Source: Bondarzewia mesenterica (taxonomy: Eukaryota; Basidiomycota; Agaricomycetes; Russulales; Bondarzewiaceae). Taken from it: a DNA stretch of 33,888 nucleotides. Position numbers and translations under genes: made by a program. The notes beneath the pieces are model-generated. The model was not told the origin of the DNA. It made no database searches and saw only the letters and a list, made by a program, of their open reading frames with translations. The stretch's first letter is position 1. Each line of letters opens with the position of its first letter. Of the stretch, positions 19,683-31,352 are shown piece after piece. The DNA lies in contig SGPL01000367.1 of NCBI GenBank assembly GCA_004802705.1, positions 1 through 33,888 of the forward strand, given 5' to 3'.

Positions 19683-21395
19683 TCACATCCACACGAGCCC
19701 AAGCGACACTAAACCCACCAGGGATGCCATGAACACGCCCACGTCCGCCCAATCCGCTCCTTTGATGGCCTCGTTCGGCGACGTGTTGATAGAGTCTGGC
19801 AGGCTGGTCGACGCAGCCGCCCCGCTGCCCGTGGGCGTCGCGACAGCAGAAACGACTGTGGAGCCACTTGGGATCGACCAGGCACCGCTTGCTGCGGGAG
19901 TGGGCGCAGGCCCGCCGGTCGTGTACGCCCGGATGTAGGAAATCTCGAAATATGCGTTGTCGTATTTCGGCGTGCCGAGGCCTACGACGTTGTCATCATA
20001 CTGCGAACAAGGGATAACGGGCGTCAATGAACAGAGTATTGACCACCAAAAGGTGAGGAATGAGATGTAAAAAATTACTCACACAACGGCCCGTAGGTCC
20101 AGAGTTTCCGCAAGCCGGTGTATACACCTGCGGCAGCCCAGCCCTAAAAAAGAAAGAATCATTATCTCCTTTGTGCCATTGCACAGCTGAAAAACAACAA
20201 CAACACACACCACTGCCCACAAAGCGTAATATCGATCACAAGCTGCTGGGCGCTGAAAAACTGTGGGATGTTACAGCTAAACGCAGGATAACTCGCTGAC
20301 GGAGTGCCAAAATCTGTGATGTCGATCGCTGAGGTGGAGGTAGCTTGCAAGATCGACTGGGGAATGTTCGGGCGCTATGCAGAACGTCCAAAATTAGCAC
20401 AGACGCGGCGAAGGGCACAGGCAAGTGACGTACGCTCCAAAACCATATACTGCGCAAAGGCACCCGTCTTTAGCACATGTGCTCATACAGCAGATGTCAG
20501 GATCTCCAATGTACTCACAATATACCCGCGACGTCAAACTGGGTGGCCCAGACACCCCCGCCGGCCTGCGCAAACCCTTCGTTGAAACTGTTTGCGGCAG
20601 TTTCGCCAACAAGACACCCACTCGGCTGTGAACAGTCCATTTGGCCTGACTGGCCAGTCTGCCAAGCCCCGGGCGTCTGCGAGCATCCGGGGAGAGTATG
20701 AAGGGCGTATTGGTTGGCTGGCATCAGATTGATGGCCTCTATAATGTCGATTTCGCCGTTATCTGTTGTCGATCAATGGCTTCATACATTATCGTCACAA
20801 TGCGAGGTTCCTACCTGGCCAGACGGGGCCTTTCGTCCAGAGTGCGGGCCAAACCTGGATATCAGACAAAAAGGCATGAGCTGAGAACTTCAAATTTAAG
20901 TGGGGGACGTACTGAGCACCCGTACGGGAGATGCGTGATGTCGGTTATCCAGAGACTGCCTATACCGTACGAGTCATGTGAGGTGATACGAACCTACGAC
21001 GCGGTCAGTATAATGACATGGGAGAGTGCCCTTCACAACGGACCGAATTCCTCTTTTCATTGTAAAGAACAGTCGACGTATTATCGACTCGTAATACAGC
21101 GCGTCCCTGCGCGTCAGTGTATGCAAGACCCTGTTCAAACGCCGAGTTTCGATCCAACCACCATACATCGCCTGCCACCAAAACGAGCAGCCAAATCTTC
21201 GATCAATTATGATGTGCACATAGAATAGAAAACAGACGCACCGAGCGTCAAGTTGTCCCAACTCCCGTAGAAATCCCACCTGTCGAAGAAACCCTGCCCC
21301 GAGTACTCACGCACCATATCGTAACAAGTTGCACTAGGCAGCAGAGGGAGTATAGATACAAGAATCGTACGCCAAAAAACGGTCATCACGCGCAC
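19683..21395 (-). CDS. GH16 family beta-glucanase-like protein, secreted and GPI-anchored
   Basis: Nine exons (21395-21242, 21171-21044, 20993-20913, 20854-20815, 20762-20519, 20449-20434, 20374-20211, 20143-20083, 20000-19683) join in phase to 401 residues. The N-terminus is a signal peptide (TVFWRTILVSILPLLPSATC). The mature start YDMVREYSGQGFFDRWDFYG and the WDNLTLGDVWW block are typical of the basidiomycete GH16 laminarinase-like group. The catalytic GEIDIIEA is present, with the nucleophile and acid/base Glu and the central Asp all intact. Cys-rich surroundings (LPGCSQTPG, MDCSQPSGC) follow. The C-terminus is a Ser/Thr/Ala-rich linker and a hydrophobic tail (VGVFMASLVGLVSLGLVWM), a likely GPI-attachment signal. 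Such enzymes act on beta-1,3/1,6-linked glucans at the cell wall. Exon 6 is a 16-nt microexon. Confidence 0.88.
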
Positions 21396-21737
21396 TGAAG
21401 AGATACCTAGTCGTTACAGAAGGAGTCACAGGGATGGAAATATGGGTATGAGTCGCAAGTCTAAGGGCAAATCGAACTCGAGAAGAGCTATAAAAACAGA
21501 TCCGCCGGCTCGGAGGCAGTGCGTTGAATCGTAAACTGTGACGTGATACAGCTAAAAGTTTTGCTGCGTGGTTGAATGTTGCACGATACCCGTGCAGAGA
21601 GGGTAATGGGGAAGGCGCAAGGTCCTGCAAGGCCTTCAGAATCAGACAAGCGCGAGGACCGCGGTCGCGCGACGCGCCTCGTGTTCAACGTGTGATTCAA
21701 GCTGCATGATTAGTTTATCAGATTAACGATGTAGTAT
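21396..21737. other. GH16 upstream region
   Basis: About 340 bp upstream of the GH16 start, running to the tRNA-Arg on the other strand. No coding signal is seen; it probably contains the GH16 promoter. Confidence 0.45.
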
Positions 21738-21819
21738 GGCCGCCTGGCGAAATGGCATCGCGTCTGACTACGATTAGTATGTGATCAGGAGATTGCAGGT
21801 TCGACCCCTGCGGTGGTCA
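21738..21819 (+). tRNA. tRNA-Arg (anticodon ACG) with 10-nt intron, copy 2
   Basis: The 82-nt sequence is identical to the tRNA at 4466-4547, with the same cloverleaf. The anticodon ACG lies at 21770-21772 and the 10-nt intron at 21774-21783. A T6 run about 20 bases downstream (around 21840) is a fitting polymerase III terminator. Flanks differ from copy 1 except for a shared CGATGTA word a few bases upstream. Confidence 0.94.
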
Positions 21820-21970
21820 TTCACAAGTTGAGTTGTGGCTTTTTTGTTATTGACTTCTTGCTTGTTGCCTCACAACATACAAGATGCGCTAGCCGTGAAA
21901 TCAAAAGCTTCTTAAATTGTGTGGAAAAAAATCAAGGAAAATTCTAGCTTACAAAAGTTGAGGTTCAAAC

Positions 21971-21998
21971 ACTGCTTGAGCCCTACTGCTTGAGCCCT
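21971..21998. repeat. Perfect 14-bp tandem duplication
   Basis: ACTGCTTGAGCCCT occurs twice in direct succession in the gene-free stretch between two tRNA genes. Confidence 0.85.
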
Positions 21999-22146
21999 AC
22001 CTGCCATCTTAGCGGTTATATATGGCTTCTCTTCTCTGCCTCCCCACGCGTGTCTATAAGATGTATCTCGGAAAATAAATTTCTATGCTATAAAGGCTAC
22101 TCAGAGACAGAATAGAATTGCAATGCCTCGAGCATGAAGCAAAACT

Positions 22147-22255
22147 AGCCCACCGCGAGGGTCGAACTCGCAGCCTTCAGATCACATGACGACCTGATTT
22201 GGAAACCCGCCTGTTATTAAGAGTCTGACGCTCTATCCGATTGAGCTAGGCGGGC
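22147..22255 (-). tRNA. tRNA-Lys (anticodon CTT) with 35-nt intron
   Basis: The acceptor GCCCGCC pairs with GGTGGGC (one G-U), the D arm is GCTC/GAGC, the anticodon stem TCAGA/TCTGA, and the T arm GCGAG-TTCGACC-CTCGC. The loop is CT-CTT-A, then a 35-nt intron (22183-22217) at the canonical site after position 37. The mature tRNA is 74 nt. The intron contains GGCGGGT (22205-22211 on the plus strand as ACCCGCC), which could pair with the 5' acceptor strand. Confidence 0.92.
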
Positions 22256-22353
22256 TTATACAATATTAATATATTCATCATAAGTAGTGCAGTTAGGCTT
22301 CGCCTCAATCAAATACATGAATCTGCTCATCGATATCATCCACGACGCCCAGA

Positions 22354-23376
22354 ATGTCAATAGTCCGACAATGTCTTTGCGTGTCACTTCCCAGGTCACC
22401 TCTTCGCATCCCGCTTTGCCTTACTAGTCCCAGTCGCCTGCTATTACTTAACTCGACCATCCGCACCTACGCCTCTAAATCCAAGAACCGCGACCAAGCT
22501 GACTCGAGCTCGTCCAAACGCGGCCCAGTTGCGACAGATTTTCTTGTCCCAGGGTCTCAGCAAACCCTGTCTAATCCCGCTGCCCAAGCGGAGCACGAAC
22601 GCGCTTCCGCCAAAATGTCTGCGGCAGTCGAGTGGTTCCGCCGCGAAACTTCACAGATGGAGGCGCGAGCAAGCGGTCGCGTCACACCGCAGCTTCTGTC
22701 TCCGGTACGCGTCTCGTTACCCGGGGGTGAAGGAGAGGGAGTAAGGTTGGAGGAGGTTGCGACCGTGGGGGTCAGGGATGGTTCCATGTTGATCGTGACC
22801 GTGTTCGACGCAGAGGTGAACGCTGGAAGCCTTGCGACAGTTCTGCCGATTCTATTTCTAATTCTTGACCTCGTTTTAGTAGACGCTGAAACACGTAGAA
22901 TCAGCCATCTACGAAGCCAAGCTACCCCACATTGTTCCTCAACGCGCCGACGAACGCACGATCAAGATTCCAATACCCAAGTATGTATTTTAGGCTTTCG
23001 CACTATGGACTTCTCGCGCCTACCAACAGTACCATTGTGTCTGCAGACCGACAGTAGAGTCACGGCTTGCACTCTACAATTCCGCTGCACGCCAAGCCGA
23101 GGAAATGCGCACGCAGGTTCGAAAACACCACCAGGCAAGCATGAAAAAGGGAAAATACACCAAACACTCCGTTGAACTTCAGGAGGTGCGCCGTTAAATG
23201 TCTCAAATTTCTCTGAGCTGTCAGACCATTGACTTGCCGTCTTTCTTTATCGTGTTCCTCTCTAATTGTTCGCTCTTTTCGGTACACGGCTACAGTTCCA
23301 AAAACTTCTGGACCGTAATATAGGCGAGATCGACACGATTTTGGCGCAGCTCAAGAAGAGCACAGGAGCGCGATGA
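22354..23376 (+). CDS. RRF1: Mitochondrial ribosome recycling factor
   Basis: Four exons (22354-22815, 22883-22980, 23047-23185, 23296-23376) join in phase to 259 residues. The N-terminus is Arg/Ser/Leu-rich (VRQCLCVSLPRSPLRIPL), as expected for a mitochondrial presequence. The core shows the ribosome recycling factor plan: a helical ERASAKMSAAVEWFRRE, then ASGRVTPQLLSPVRV, LEEVATVGVRDGSMLIVTVF, ALYNSAARQAEEMRTQVRKH, and a final helix LLDRNIGEIDTILAQLKKS. The family dissociates post-termination ribosomes together with a mitochondrial EF-G. The splice after DAE uses the AG of TAGTAG; the earlier AG would create an immediate stop. Confidence 0.92.
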
Positions 23377-24674
23377 CCGTACTGGTCTCTGCTCTCCCCC
23401 ATCGATGGGTCTCACCTTCCTGGGCATATGCATTGCCTCTCTGTATGCTCACTTCTTGTCACGCTAATTATGATCCGCGGCTCAACAAGTATGGCTGCAT
23501 GAACAGTCGTGGTCTGGTCTAGCTTCAAAGACTGGTTTCGAAGGTTCGAAATTCGCGCTTCGCTTCTCTCCGCTAGTAATTGTGGGTTTGTGAGCAAAAA
23601 AATAAAAAGGTAAGAGTTCATTCCTGGAATTTGTGGTGTTGCTACTTTGTCGCTGTCAGATGGTGACTGGCGAGTAGCTTTATGACGAGCGCCTCTCGTG
23701 TGATACAGCCTGCAGTGTCACAATGCGCGTTAGACTGGTGAAGTTCCAGTCACCCTTGAGTACGTGAACCTCCATTTGGCGAAAGGATCGATGTATTGCC
23801 ATGCAAGTAGCAAAGACACCATGACAAGGTGGGAGGCATGCCGCATTAATGACGACAACAGCGCACCAATCCTGGATCTGAGTTTCCGCCATTTGAAGAG
23901 TTCCTACTGTTTTCGGAACCTTCATGAACCTAGCGTCCATAAAGGGTATGTAGACAAAAACTACGGTCTCGCAGCTATTGTTTACAGATGTACAGCTGTT
24001 CGACGTCAACTTTAACGTTCAACATTCAACGTTCAACGTGCAATCCTGGTAAGCTATCGGCCGAGATGTACCCCAGAGCAGTGCATGCACCCACTGGTCC
24101 GGATTATTGGGCAATACATGTAGTAAGGCGCCCTTGCAATTGCGCAGCTTGAAGCCAAAGAAATCATGGAAGGCTGACTCGGATGTCAACTAGTATAGTA
24201 CAAGTGCTGTTGTACTCGAGCACAGCGAGGTGCGTACAACCCCATGCACTATATCAAAATGTCACTGTCAGCCTAGTAGCACAGCCTGGCATTCGGCTAG
24301 TATCGGCCAGCCTTGATGAGACTGGTACATACATCGAAGTGCTTGAAGCTCATGAAAGTTGTGATTCGCGGACAGAAGTTTGAGTCAGAATTGCCTCGAT
24401 CATGTGCATGCGCATGAACGTGGGTGCTGCTTGGCAGGCCGGACCCTAGGATAGCAACTGCCAACAGAAAGGCAGAGAAAGCGTGTCTGTGTGCCACCCA
24501 ATCATAGTGCAGCGGCCAGTTCCAAATGTGGCGTCTCTAGCGAGCAATTTAAAAGGCGCGTCGTGTTTCGCGTCGACCAGCACGACACGCCCATTCTCCC
24601 CCACAAGGACGATTCGCAGCGCGTTTTTCAGTGATCCATTAGTTTTTTCTCTTTCTTTCTTTTTACATAGCGGA
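23377..24674. other. Intergenic region, nothing recognised
   Basis: About 1.3 kb lies between two genes on the same strand. Short open frames (for example 23680-24009 on the minus strand) have no recognisable domain. It contains the short tandem repeat at 24014-24041 and a pyrimidine-rich tract at about 24645-24665 just before the next start, a common feature of fungal promoters. Confidence 0.5.
24014..24041. repeat. Short 7-bp tandem repeat (AACGTTC-like, four units)
   Basis: Four successive 7-bp units read AACGTTC, AACATTC, AACGTTC, AACGTGC. Confidence 0.8.
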
Positions 24675-27600
24675 ATGGGCTTCACGGAGCAAGAGCTTCG
24701 TGCCCTGGCGAAGAAGCAGTTAGGTCTGGAAGATGATGTTGCGGTACGTAATTGTCTTCTACGGTTGGAAGTTTGGAACCACTACCCTCCCTATTGCCGT
24801 CTGTGCTGTATGAGAATGGCGAAAACGTCCTGGAGATTTGCTTGTTATTCCCATGTTCATTTTGAGCCTTGAGGCACATACATGAGCTGGACTTTGCATC
24901 TCCGGACTTTGTGGGTCTGACTCGGATCTTGACTTTGAAATAAGGAGCAGCGCATAAACTTGGAATGCTGATGATTCTATTTCTCCAGGATGAGGTACCA
25001 GTAGCGTATTTATTCGAGCTCGGGAAGCACGTTACCCTATACCCTCAAGATATAAATGTAAGTCTGCAGCATTCCTTTTCGCAGCTATAATTCACGATCC
25101 TATTTTCCAGTTCTCCGTCGAACTGCAAGAAGGACGGGGATGTGAGTCCATTCGTGGGTTTGAGTTCTAGAGGGCGGTCCTTACTGTTGAGTCACTAGAC
25201 GGCGTTGTGACTTGTCTCGAGAAAGGGTGCAATCGAGTTAGCATGGACCTCTGTCACCGTGTATCAGCCGAAGATGGTGGTTTCTCCGATGGGTTTGGTT
25301 CCCTTTCAACATACAGGGTGCGTGCCGTCATCCTTCGTTCTGGAATGATAGTCTATATATGATGCATCTCCTGCACACATCTAACTCCAGGTTCACATTA
25401 CATCTTATCCTCAACACATAGCAAGTAGAGTGGCCCGTGTCAACGGTGATGAGTTTGTCAAAGTAGAAGTAGAACCTTTCTCTGTAAGCGTTTTAAAGTT
25501 CATCGTTTCATAATGCTTAAAGCTTTTACATCCCGGCATAGATCTCTTTCACTTTGAATACCCCGACTTCCAATCAAATACGACCTTCTCGACCAATCAG
25601 GGTGGAGCCCCAGGACTGCTCATTCTCTACGCCTACACATACGCCAGGTGCTAGTCCTGTGAGAACGCAAGCTCGAGAGCGGATTATCCCACGATCACAG
25701 CCCAGTACCAGTGCAATGATATCTTCTCCGCGCAAGCGCCCTTCCAGTTCATTTTCCAAGGCACCCGCTTCAGCGGTCAGAGTCAAAGATGAAGAACCCG
25801 AATCAATTGATTTGTCCTCAATTATCACACCGCCCCTAAAGAGGATCAAGACCGAATTTGGATTTCAACCGTCAACACCTACCAAGAAACCGCTCTCTCA
25901 AGCCAACCGTACATCCCCGTGGGGAAAATTACCTCCTTCCACGCCGCAGAGCATTACAGCTGAGCGCGCAAGCCTAAATGATTTGCAGCGTAACATATCG
26001 GATTTGAACTATCAAATCAGCCGGATCACGCGCAAGTCCACGTCCCTTTCCAAGCCAGAAATTGCCCGCGTAATGGCACTGCAGCGGGAAAAAGCCGAAC
26101 AGGAAAAGGAGGCGGCGAGTTTGAGCGCAAGGTTTACGACGGTATCGCGCACTGGTTCATGGGCTTTCATCAAGAAGGAAGTCGAACCCTACGCAAGCCC
26201 GTTCGCGAACTCGAACATGTGGTCGCGGAAGAAGGAACCGATCAGCAGCGACGACGACAACGTGCTCATGGGCTTGCCAGATTCCTCTTCTCCTGCGCGC
26301 AGAACTATGTACCGTGATCAGACGCCTGTTGCCTCAGGATCCGACGTCGTGCTGCCGCCGTCGAGTTTGCCGGCTACTTCGACCAGCCCAGCCCGTTCGA
26401 CCAGCCCATTCGACCGCAAACCTATTCTCTCCCCGCTTGCTGTTCGAGGCAAGGCAGAACTTGACGTGAAACCCAGGATTGCCCACCTCCAGCTGCAGGC
26501 TGTAGCAGGAACGAGCTTTCACAGGGCTCCTGTCAAGCCTGAGCCCGAACCCTTATCCCCGAGCGCAAAAGAGCGGCTCCTGTTTGGTCTTCCGAATGGA
26601 ACAGGGCAGGAGGGACAAGACCCTTTCTTTAATGGAGCCAATCTGTTCGTTGATGGGCAGTTGCCTATTGCTCCCGCAGACGATGATCTGTATGACCAGG
26701 ACGGGAACTGGTGTGGACGTGGAAGGGACAGGTTTGTTGGTCCTCAAGCAAATGCTAACGAGTGAGCATCTCACCATCATCCGTGTCCTTCATAATTGCT
26801 GATCTTCATCGTTGTCAGTATCGACAAGTTCTTGATTGCTGCGGGCAATGCGGAACAGTTTGACGGCAACGCTAGAGTGGAAGATGCCCTGGAGAGGCTC
26901 GGCCTTCCCGGGCTCTACCAGCCCTTGCCTGGCATGGAGGTCGCGCTCATGCCTCATCAGGCAATTGGTGTAGCGTGGATGTTAGACAGGGAGAAAGGTC
27001 CGCACAAGGGTGGGTGTCTGAGTGATGAAATGGGACTTGGGAAGGTAAATGTCGATGCTATTTTTCCCTACAACTTGCTCTAAGTTTATTTACTTGTTCA
27101 CCCTTCTCAAAGACCGTCCAAATGTAAGCATCAACAATTCGTCGGGTCATTTCAAATCTAACTTCCCGTCAATGAAATTCAGGCTAGCGACAGTTGTTTC
27201 TAATCGTCCTCAGAGTCCCACGCAGAAGTTGACTCTCATCGTCGCACCCCTGGCGCTGCTTGACCAATGGCAAATGGAGATTGAGTTGAAGACAAACTGT
27301 GGGCTGAAATGTCTCATTTACCACGGTACGTCCACTCTTACAATCAACGTTCGAGTATTTCCAAGGTTGAACTTGTCTCGTCTCTGAAGGCGCATCCAAG
27401 GCCAAATGCCCGGCCGACTTGCTCAACTATGATATTGTGTTGACAACCTTCCACGTATGTTTCGTTTCACGTCTTGTCCCCAGGTGTCAGTACATGCTCT
27501 GATCTCGTTGGGCGCATAGACACTCTCGAATGAATGGCCCGACCCGGAGGAACAGTTCAAGAAGGAAAAGAAGAAGAAGCGCGCCAAGAAACACACTATC

Positions 27601-30600
27601 GTTGCAGAAAATTCTGATGAGGAGGTCGTTGAAAAGAAGAAACTCAAGAAGAAGGAGTGTAAGTAAATCGCTGCTGCTACCGTGTATTGATCTGAGCACA
27701 TGCCTTCTAGTGGGTCTGTTGTTACGAACTGAAGTGAGTATATTCTCTGCTATGCATGATCGCCAGTCCACTTACATATGCTTGTATTTTCAGTGGTATC
27801 GTGTCATTCTCGACGAGGCGCAGAACATCCGCAATAAGAGGACGCGCATTTCTCGCGCCGTGACAAAATTGGAATCTCTCTACAGATGGGCTCTTACGGG
27901 GTATGCTATCGCTCTGAACACGGCTTGACTCGACTGCTGAATATCCGTATCTATCTACAGTACTCCCATCATCAACGGCTTGGCCGACGCGTATGCGCTC
28001 CTCCGGTTTCTACAGATTCGTCCATGGTACGACTGGGATGAATTTAACAGACATGTGGCAAGGCCCGAGAAGAAGCACCGTGCGCTACTCCATCTTCTTT
28101 CAACCGTCTCTCTCCTCAATTAAATGCATCACCTTTAGCGACACTTGCGACCACCAGATTGCAGGCGATCTTTAAGCAAATGCTGTTGCGCAGGATGAAG
28201 GACTCTTTGCTCGATGGCAAGCGTCTGATCGAATTGCCGTCTAAAGAGGTGCACCTGACCAAATTAGAGTTCACGGCTGAGGAAAGAGATGTTTATCAGA
28301 TGGTGAGTTTCGCTCCGTCCGTGGACAGGCGTGCTGCGGTATTGACGATTTTGTCAGGTGGAGGCGCAGTCACAAGCCACCTTCAACAAGTTCCTTCGTG
28401 CTGGCACTGTATTGAAGTATGAAACAGCACTTTACACGTAAACATGTTATTCATCACATGCTTCTCGTCCGTTACAGGAATTACCACCAAGTGCTCGTGA
28501 TGCTTCTTCGCCTGCGCCAGATCTGCTCTCATCCCTCGTTAATTCAAGAATCTGGCGACGCCTTCATCCTGCCCGTTGATGAGACGGATGCGCACGTCTC
28601 TTTTGAAGCGCGCGAGGAGTTGGAGAGAGCGCGGAACGAGGTATCGCCTGACTTCGTGGTTCGGATGAAGTACAAACTGCGGGAGGTCGCGTTGCAGAGG
28701 ATGGCAGCCGAACAGCAGGTTCGTTGAGTTTGACTCTTCGCCGAAATGCGGGACCAATTGTTTGATGTGATTGTGCGCAGTCCGCGGATGCTACCGTTGA
28801 CGACGAGGAATGCCCGATCTGTTTCGATACGATGACGGCTGCCATCATCACGCCGTGCACGCACATCTTCTGTCGCGAATGTATCAGTCAGTTTTTTTTT
28901 TTCCCTGTCTTTTTTTTTGACACCTACATGCTCACTTGGTGAGCAGTCAATGCCTTGTCCATTCCGCGCGTTGATGACGTGAATGATCAGCAGCAATACA
29001 AGGCTAACGAACGTCCATGTAAGTCCGCCAACGTCTCCCGTAAATGCATCTAAATTTGATATCTGTGGGAAGGCCCGGCCTGTCGTTCGGCCATCAGCAA
29101 GGAGAAGCTGTACGCTCGGTCTGCCTTCCTGCCCACGGACGAGGAGCTGGAGGCCGCAACTGAGGCCCAAGGAGATGGCTCGAGCTCCGCGCCGATCGAG
29201 GTCGACTCGGATGTCGAGATGGTCGATGCCGAGGCCGCGGACTCGACGCGGCCATCCAGGAACGGCAAGGGCAAGGGGCCGAGAAAGGCGCGTGCGCGAC
29301 GGGCGTACGATTCGGAGGACGATTCGGAGCATGAGGAGGCGGACGATAACTTGAGCGATTTCATCGTGCACTCGGACGAAGACGAGGAGGAGAAGGAGGA
29401 ACGCCGGAAGTTGAAGAAGCGACTTGGGAAGATGAAGCAACGCGCGATCATCCTGGACTCGGACGACGAAAGCGAGGGGGAAAGGGTCGTGTTTGGGAAA
29501 AAGACTCCCGCGCTGGAAGATCTGTCTCCCGAGAAGGTCAAGTTGATGCCCAAGTTTTTGCCGTCGACTAAGATGAAGGTGAGTTTTTTTTTTCTAACTC
29601 TTGAAATGTGCATAAAGACATGGCTGACGGGTGCGGGTACAGCACATGATGGAGCTGTTGTCCGATTGGGCGGAGAAGCATCCCGATGAGAAGGTAAGTC
29701 GACTTGTTCACCTTGACTCTGCGCACGCTGCACGCAAGGCTGATTGATTCCCACCCAGACGCTCGTTGTTTCCCAGTGGACACAGTGCCTTCAGCTCGTC
29801 TCTGACTATCTGACAGAGCGGGGCGTCCTGCACGTCAAGTACGTTCCTTTCCGGCAGGCGAATCATAAACGTGTATTGACCTTTTCTTTCATCAATGATA
29901 CGACAGGTATCAAGGCGACATGTCTCGCAGCAAGCGCGACAAAGCCGTGCGCGCTTTCATGGGCAAGGACAAGGCTCAGGTGATGCTGATGTCCCTCAAA
30001 TGCGGCGGCGTCGGGCTCAACCTCACCCGTGCGAACCGTACGTCCTCCCTTCCTCCCGTTTTTGCTTACGAGAGACGAGGCTGATGCGTTAATGGTGCAG
30101 GCGTCATCTCGCTCGACCTCGCGTGGAGCGCGGCAATCGAGAGTCAGGCGTTCGACCGCGTGCACAGGCTCGGACAGATGCGCGATGTCGTCGTGCACAG
30201 GCTCGTCATCGAGAACACGATCGAGGACCGCGTGCTCGCCCTGCAGCAGCGCAAGGTGCGTTTTCTGTCCCTTTAACGTATCCATGTCCTCGGAGTATGA
30301 ATGAGACTGACGTGTCGTGGAGCAGCAACATTTGGCGGATGGGTGTCTTGGTGAGGGATCCGGAAAGAAGATCGGACGTGAGTTGCCCTTTTTTCCAATT
30401 CAACTTTTTTCTTCCTGTGATGGGAGATTCGGGTGCTGATGCGCTGTCGCTTTTCGCTCTCGCAGGGTTGAGCGTGAGGGAGTTGGCCAACTGTGAGTGG
30501 TTTTCTAGTTTGCTTGTCCATTTCGAAATGCCGTGAGCTGACGGTATGTGGTGAATGCTCGCAGTGTTCGGATTGGACCACCGCGGACACTTGCTCGAGA

Positions 30601-30605
30601 ACTAG
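24675..30605 (+). CDS. SNF2-family translocase with internal RING finger, ULS1/RIS1-like
   Basis: Twenty-seven exons chain in phase from ATG 24675 to TAG 30603-30605 (1372 residues). The first five small exons encode a compact N-terminal segment (VPVAYLFELGKHVTLYPQDI). A large exon (25542-26761) carries a disordered, Ser/Pro-rich region and a coiled coil (LNDLQRNISDLNYQISRI). The SNF2 ATPase follows: motif I DEMGLGKTVQM (about 600), motif II LDEAQNIRNK (about 745), then TPIINGLADAY. A C3HC4 RING (CPICFDTM, CTHIFCREC, CPACRSAI; about 975-1035) and a long acidic, Lys-rich linker separate the lobes. The second lobe has LVVSQWTQCLQLV, LKCGGVGLNLTRAN and motif VI FDRVHRLGQ, ending at the stop shortly after LSVRELANLFGL. 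RING-between-lobes plus DEAQ rather than DEGH favours ULS1/RIS1 over Rad5. Such proteins strip or remodel chromatin-bound proteins, with RING-based ubiquitin activity. Exons 8 (11 nt) and 12 (23 nt) are microexons. Confidence 0.9.
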
Positions 30606-31352
30606 ACGGCGCTCGCACGTCGCGCACGTCGCGTGATGCCCTCCGCTCGTCTAGGGTCACTGAACGGGTTTACATCGAGGTTTTGGAAACAAACTGGTAG
30701 GCGTGTGTCGCGTATTTGCTCTGACTCTTTTTTGCTTTAAAAAAACATTAACCCTCTTCGTCGTGGACGTTGAAACTTCTTTTTGTTCTGTTTTATGTCT
30801 GTTCTTTATTTCTTTTGAGAACTTGAGATCGTCTTCCCCGCTTCGTCTGCGATAGTTCTCTTCTGATCCACATCCTTAGAACCTACTTAATAGCTCTGAA
30901 GCCTCAGGCAAGGTTTTCTTCGCTAGATGCTATGGTTATTCTTATAGGTAGAGTTCCTATTGTACGCACTTTTACTATCCTCCTATGCTCACTTATTACT
31001 GCCAGTACATATAACGCACAGGTCTGGTTGCTCTTCGTAGCGGATGTATGTACAGGGTCTTGCCCGTAATCGCTCTTCGACGCACATTGCTCTATTTGTC
31101 GTGATTAGTTGATTATCCGTTGCCTTTTTTTTCTTTCCGCGTGCGAGGACAAGCGTTTTGAGATGACGTCGACGGAGACTGACGTCACCGCATCCCCTCA
31201 TCTTAGTATTTGAACGACTCGGAAGTAAGGGTCCAAGATTTTATCCACTGCATTCCACTCGCACTAGTCACCATAAGATTATATATCTCCCAGTCGAACA
31301 ACCCTCAAAATTACTACAGTTTGACGATCCAGAAAACCTATACTCGCCGACG
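30606..31352. other. Intergenic region, nothing recognised
   Basis: About 750 bp lies between the SNF2 gene and the next reading frame. It is T-rich at 30720-30830, as expected for a 3' flank. No coding or RNA feature is recognised. Confidence 0.5.

Noticed and set aside
23377..24674. Hidden gene between the recycling factor and the SNF2 gene
   Set aside because: No open frame has a conserved motif or a consistent exon chain.
28544..29440. 298-codon minus-strand open frame across the SNF2 gene
   Set aside because: It lies opposite the well-supported RING and acidic-linker exons, and its product is a composition artefact.
29050..29754. 234-codon minus-strand frame rich in Ser
   Set aside because: The Ser runs are the complement of the acidic Asp/Glu codons of the SNF2 linker.
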